DNA of 64,000 nucleotides. Source: Brasenia schreberi. Its lineage: Eukaryota > Streptophyta > Magnoliopsida > Nymphaeales > Cabombaceae. The notes below the pieces were generated by a model that was given only the letters and a program-made list of their open reading frames with translations, was not told the origin of the DNA and searched no databases. A program made the translations under genes and the position numbers. The stretch's first letter is position 1. Each line of letters starts with the position of its first letter. The DNA lies in the NCBI GenBank assembly GCA_036023115.1, contig JAYKKT010000047.1:2354001-2418000 (forward strand), given 5' to 3'. Positions 60,309-64,000 of the stretch are shown one piece after another.

Positions 60309-61046
60309 TTCTGAGGAAACACCTTCCTGTTTAGATTACTGTTTTATATATCTATATATGTGGACAGAGGGGGCGGGGAGTTCCCATGCAAATAGTGAGG
60401 CTTAATCCAAAAAAGAGAACACAGACACACACAGTGTGCACTTAATGAACAAACTGTGCATTAGGCAGAGTACAGCTGTGCAAATATTCATTTCTTTGAG
60501 AGTAACTGCCACCCGGGAAAAGTACCTGCAACCTGGGCATAGGGGAAGCAAAAACTTCATTTTTCTGTTCTTAAGCTGCATATTTAGTTATAATCCGTTA
60601 TGTCATACAAAAGAACTTTACAATGGTAGCAGATAGCATTGGCAGGGGCAGAATGCGCATTGAGTATATTCTCAGATAGGGTGATTGGCTTTGTTATTGA
60701 ATTGAGATGCAACCTAGTGAGCACTCGAAAGTTAGATAACAGGACTGACCCATGGATCTGTTAGAAGAAAAATGCAAGAAGTGATGGTCATGGCGCTCAA
60801 TAGAAGTATAATAGGACAGATAGATTAAACCATTCTTATGTGGGAGAAGAAAGCAAATTCATGGAGCTCCAAAGGGGTGGCGTTAGAATTAGCAGGTAAA
60901 CACTTTAAAAGAGGTAGAAGAAGGTACAAATATTACGAACAAACAGTTTTGCCTATTATTAGAGATCGAGAATTATGAACTAAATGCATGAGATTGTCTT
61001 TTTTCTATTTTACCCTCATCGATTGGAGTTGATCAATGAAGTACAC
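60309..61046. other. Upstream region of the B3-like ORF, no gene
   Basis: Contains GC-richer GGGGGCGGGG near 60369 and an ACAC stretch near 60425. No coding evidence. Confidence 0.4.
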
Positions 61047-61060
61047 GAGTCTTTCTCTTC

Positions 61061-61192
61061 TTCTTTTTCTGAACAAAACAAAAATGCCTATATTTTGGTT
61101 ACAAGACCGAAGCCTAACACACATATATGTATGCATACCCCAGGAATCGAACTCACCACCTAGCATGTTGAAGTTAGAGAGCCCTGCCACTT
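61061..61192 (-). mobile_element. tRNA-derived SINE (copy D)
   Basis: Perfect 14-bp duplication GAGTCTTTCTCTTC at 61047-61060 and 61193-61206. Minus strand shows AAGTGGCAGGGCTCTC (A-box region), GAGTTCGATTCCT (B box), GTGTGTTAGGCTTCGGTC and an A-rich tail. Confidence 0.92.
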
Positions 61193-61453
61193 GAGTCTTT
61201 CTCTTCCTTCGTGGCGATCACAAACCTCTTTGTTTATGGGTACCCACGCTTAAATTGCTCGATCCTGGATTTGGACCCACTGGGCAATGTCCAATTTGTG
61301 CAGAACATCCAAGTAAGATCTGCACTCCCACCTTAAGGCTCTGCATACCTGGCTCGAAAGCCTTAACTCAATAACAGGGGTGGCTCAAGGGTAAAGCCTT
61401 TAGGCCTCCGAAACTTTTAGGTCCCGGATTTTTAATCCACAGTTAATAGTATA

Positions 61454-61502
61454 CAACAACAACAACTATTAAGCCTTTTCTCATACTAACGGAGTCGACT
61501 CA
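61454..61502 (-). mobile_element. Ultra-short RTE-tail insertion (49 bp)
   Basis: Perfect 15-bp duplication ACAGTTAATAGTATA at 61439-61453 and 61503-61517. The insert on the minus strand runs from GTCGACTCCGTTAG (after four extra 5' bases) to a TTG-repeat tail, with an extra AAT in the tail part. Confidence 0.92.
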
Positions 61503-61739
61503 ACAGTTAATAGTATAAGTCTCCAAATTTTAAGGCCAGAATAAGGTTCAATTTTAGTATTTTGTTTTAGGCCTGAACTTGTGACCAGCTACTTCCGCTC
61601 AATATTTTATTGAATACGCCAAAAATTACAAAGGGATCCGAGGAGTCACTTGCACTGATGAACCTCGCGATAAGCAGATCATCTCTCATTCCGAGTATAT
61701 GGTCGATATAGATCTATCGAAATAATTAGAACTTAAATT

Positions 61740-61910
61740 TAAGAGGAAAATGGAGCAGAACCAGAATTGGGTCAAACCAGAACCAGAACCAGAACCAAGC
61801 TGGGGATCCCTCAGATCTGTTCCGGTTCTACCTTCTATGGAACTGAGACTAGGCCAGAACCAAAACTAGCGGTTCAAATGGCCTAGTTCAGCCTTTTCTG
61901 TTATGAACAT
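61740..61910. repeat. GAACC-rich dispersed repeat copy
   Basis: Contains ACCAGAACCAGAACCAGAAC and GGGGATCCCTCAGATCTG, then TTCCGGTTCTACCTTC. Same family as 6035-6245 and 22556-22860. Confidence 0.55.
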
Positions 61911-61938
61911 TTTTATTTGATTATATTTTTCCGGGTTA

Positions 61939-62140
61939 AACTCCGCCTATGTAAGGAATCACCCTTTCATGGCCGGTCCCAAGCCCGGAAAAAGGAGGAG
62001 GGTTGTGTTAGGCTTCCGACAGCCAGCGTAAAACTTTGTCGGACTTAACATGGATTCTACAAAAAAAAAAAACAAAGAATCCATGTAGCTGACCCCATCT
62101 AGTATGGGAAAAGGCTTAGTTGTAGTAGTAGTAGTAGTAG
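61939..62140 (+). mobile_element. Short LINE-tailed retroposon, copy 3
   Basis: 202 bp with a perfect 17-bp duplication TATATTTTTCCGGGTTA at 61922-61938 and 62141-62157. Same unique 5' part, hairpin and LINE tail as copies 1 and 2. Here the terminal repeat is (GTA)n instead of (TTG)n, and an A-run lies at the junction of the two parts. Confidence 0.93.
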
Positions 62141-62162
62141 TATATTTTTCCGGGTTATGAAC

Positions 62163-62575
62163 GTTGGCATTTAATCATCAACATGTACAAAAGATGCCTG
62201 TGACAAAAATGAAGATGTTGAGATGGATGAGTGGTCATACAAGAAAATACCATATACATAATAAGGTTATTAGAAATAAATTATGTCTGGGATCAATAGA
62301 GGATAAAATGAGAGAATATCGTTTAAGGTGGTTTGGATATATAGAAAGAAAATCAAAAGAAGAACCGGTAAGAAGGTATGAAAAACTAATTTTTGAAAGT
62401 ATTAAAAGAGGTAAAGGATAACTACAAAAGTGTTGGAAAAAAACAATAAAGAATGATCTAGCTTATTATGAGTTAAAGGCTAACATGACATATGATAGGG
62501 CTCTGTGAAAACAAAGAATCTATATAGCCAACCCCGTCTAGTATGAGAAAAGTTTTAGTTGTTGTTTGTATGAAC
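62163..62575 (+). mobile_element. RTE LINE 3' fragment
   Basis: Encodes a diverged C-terminal part with [20 protein letters not shown] and [18 protein letters not shown] (62164-62421), then the family 3' end and GTTGTTTG. It directly follows the retroposon at 61939. Confidence 0.88.
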
Positions 62576-62629
62576 ATTAGGGCTCAAACCAGAACCAATT
62601 CTGTTCCAGTTGGTTTCAAGAGAACATTT

Positions 62630-62728
62630 GGTTACAATGTGAAGCATCAGAAAGCCCTCTCAGGGAATCGAACTCGCCACCTGAGAATAGGCAAGCCCAG
62701 TTTGTGAGCTAACTTTGTGGGTCCAAAC
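62630..62728 (-). mobile_element. Partial tRNA-derived SINE
   Basis: Minus strand: TTAGCTCACAAACTGGGC (A-box region) and GGCGAGTTCGATTCCCTGAG (B box). It sits inside a GAACC-rich repeat (62577-62755), whose GGCCATGTCTA end follows. Confidence 0.7.
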
Positions 62729-62759
62729 GGGCCATGTCTAATTAGCAGTACAACACACT

Positions 62760-63215
62760 CTCAAAGCTAACTAAAAATGCCTGAGGCACAAACATCTTAG
62801 TTAACATATGCAAAAACATGATCAAACCCAGATTAACCCGAACCGAGCAAATGGATCAAGTTCGAGCCCAAACCCAAATCCAAACACATGAACATGATAA
62901 ATAAGTCCGGTAGGTTTGAGTAGGAGCCAACTCATTGACAACCAGGTTTAGGTAACTAGACTAGTACATATCCATTTAGCCTTTTGGCTAATTCATAACT
63001 TAAAGCAAAAACTTTTACAGCTTAGAAAGGCTAATGAACAACTGTATACACTTTTTTTATCCTTTCAAGCTTCAAAAGATAATACTACAATATAAATCAT
63101 TGTTATCACTTTCTTTCTTTTAAAGATGAGTGTACTTACTCACCCCGGAGCTTACCACATGCCTCCCAATTTTCGAACACCCAAAAGGGTTGTCAACTCA
63201 CATGACATAGGCTTG
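62760..63215. other. Intergenic stretch, no gene recognised
   Basis: AT-rich with no domain-bearing ORF. CAAACCCAGATTAACCCGAACC near 62820 recalls the GAACC repeat family. Confidence 0.4.
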
Positions 63216-63724
63216 CATGCTTGGCTTTGGCCTCTCCGTCGTAAAAAGAAAATTGTGGACACTTGGGATGTGTTTGATACAAGGTTTTAGGAGAATTGGA
63301 CTTCGATTTTATTATGCTTACAGTTTTAAGTATTATTTGCATGAAATGAGGAACCTAAGTAATATTGAAAATATGGTTGCAAGTGCTCATTTGTCAAAAA
63401 TATAATCACCATCGAAAGGTGGACCATATGAACTAAACCTATGAACCTATGAGGTAAGCATTAAAAACCCTCTCCGGTGTTGGCACAAAAACCAAAGCTT
63501 TAGTGTCATTCGCAAATTAGTCACACAACCACAATTCTTTTGGAACCATGATTGTAAACCCATATGTCTAGACTTGGAGTTCTTGTACCAAGGGCCTAAC
63601 ACCACGACTCAAACACCGGGGGACTTTTAAATCTCTCCCCTGAAGGCCAAACACCAAAAAATTGTGTTTTCGGGTCCACCTTGCGTGGTGCTTGAGGGGA
63701 CACGAGAGACAGGCTCCCATAGTG

Positions 63725-63840
63725 CAGATAGAGCAATAGCTTACCTAGTCAGGGGGTCGATGTACAAGTTAAAGGTCGTGAGATCGATGACCAGGGCATG
63801 CACTGGTTTCGGCCTCCCGTTTGTACAAAAGCAAAAAACG
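63725..63840 (+). mobile_element. Degenerate tRNA-derived SINE
   Basis: AATAGCTTACCTAGTCAGGG and GGTCGTGAGATCGATGACC match the promoter-box positions of the family, then GGTTTCGGCCTCC and an A-rich tail. A 3' piece with GGCTTTGGCCTC lies at about 63222-63260; both are followed by GTGGRCACTTGGGA. Confidence 0.6.
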
Positions 63841-64000
63841 TGGGCACTTGGGAAGTAAAACCACCTTGCTCTCATGTCGTGTCTTCGTGTCATCAATGTA
63901 TTAATTATCAAAAGAAGATTGTGACGTGTCTTTGAACCAACCCCAAGAGAGGTCTGCTACATCAAAAGCAAACACCAAGAAGGCCGATTCTATAGGTAGA

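Overview
This window is nuclear DNA from a flowering plant. It is intron-rich and low in gene density, with a few conserved plant genes in a thick layer of retrotransposon and DNA-transposon debris. The genes are typical of angiosperms: a QWRF/augmin-8-type protein, eIF(iso)4G, a DYW-type pentatricopeptide protein and a cellulose synthase relic. The sequence alone does not fix the species; the many RTE-clade LINEs with short TTG-type tails would suit many angiosperm lineages. No bacterial, organellar, CRISPR or rRNA features were seen.

Layout. 1-7.2 kb: intergenic, with RTE-LINE fragments, tRNA-derived SINEs and hAT MITEs. 7.3-15.4 kb (+): an apparently intact QWRF-family gene with seven coding exons (the first inferred); its third large intron holds a LINE and a short LINE-tailed retroposon. 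15.7-19.2 kb: two ~0.5 kb inverted-repeat arms around ~2.5 kb of debris. 19.8-25.8 kb (-): a cellulose synthase (CESA) pseudogene. 27.8-46.0 kb (-): an eIF(iso)4G gene stretched to about 18 kb, because its fifth intron carries a Copia element (30069-40900, TSD ATCAT) that itself contains an RTE LINE (31200-34112) and a nearly complete hAT transposon (35268-38586, 8-bp TSD). 47.0-50.1 kb: degenerate LINE and a second Copia relic. 52.1-55.0 kb (-): remnant exons of a CNNM/DUF21-CBS protein. 55.8-57.9 kb (-): intact intronless DYW-PPR gene. 59.9-60.3 kb (-): a B3-like single-exon fragment. 61-64 kb: SINEs and LINE pieces.

The most interesting signal is a hierarchy of retroposons that share one RTE-LINE 3' end: (i) LINE copies; (ii) a ~205-bp family seen three times, each with a 12-18 bp target-site duplication, a common unique 5' part with a conserved 7-bp hairpin, and the LINE tail; (iii) three ultra-short inserts of 41-49 bp, each with a 15-17 bp duplication and nearly the same 5' boundary. 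Separately, eIF(iso)4G exon 8 and the start of exon 9 contain about nine single-base indels within ~510 bp while the rest of its coding sequence is clean. That may be a local consensus problem or recent decay, and it decides whether this is a gene or a pseudogene.
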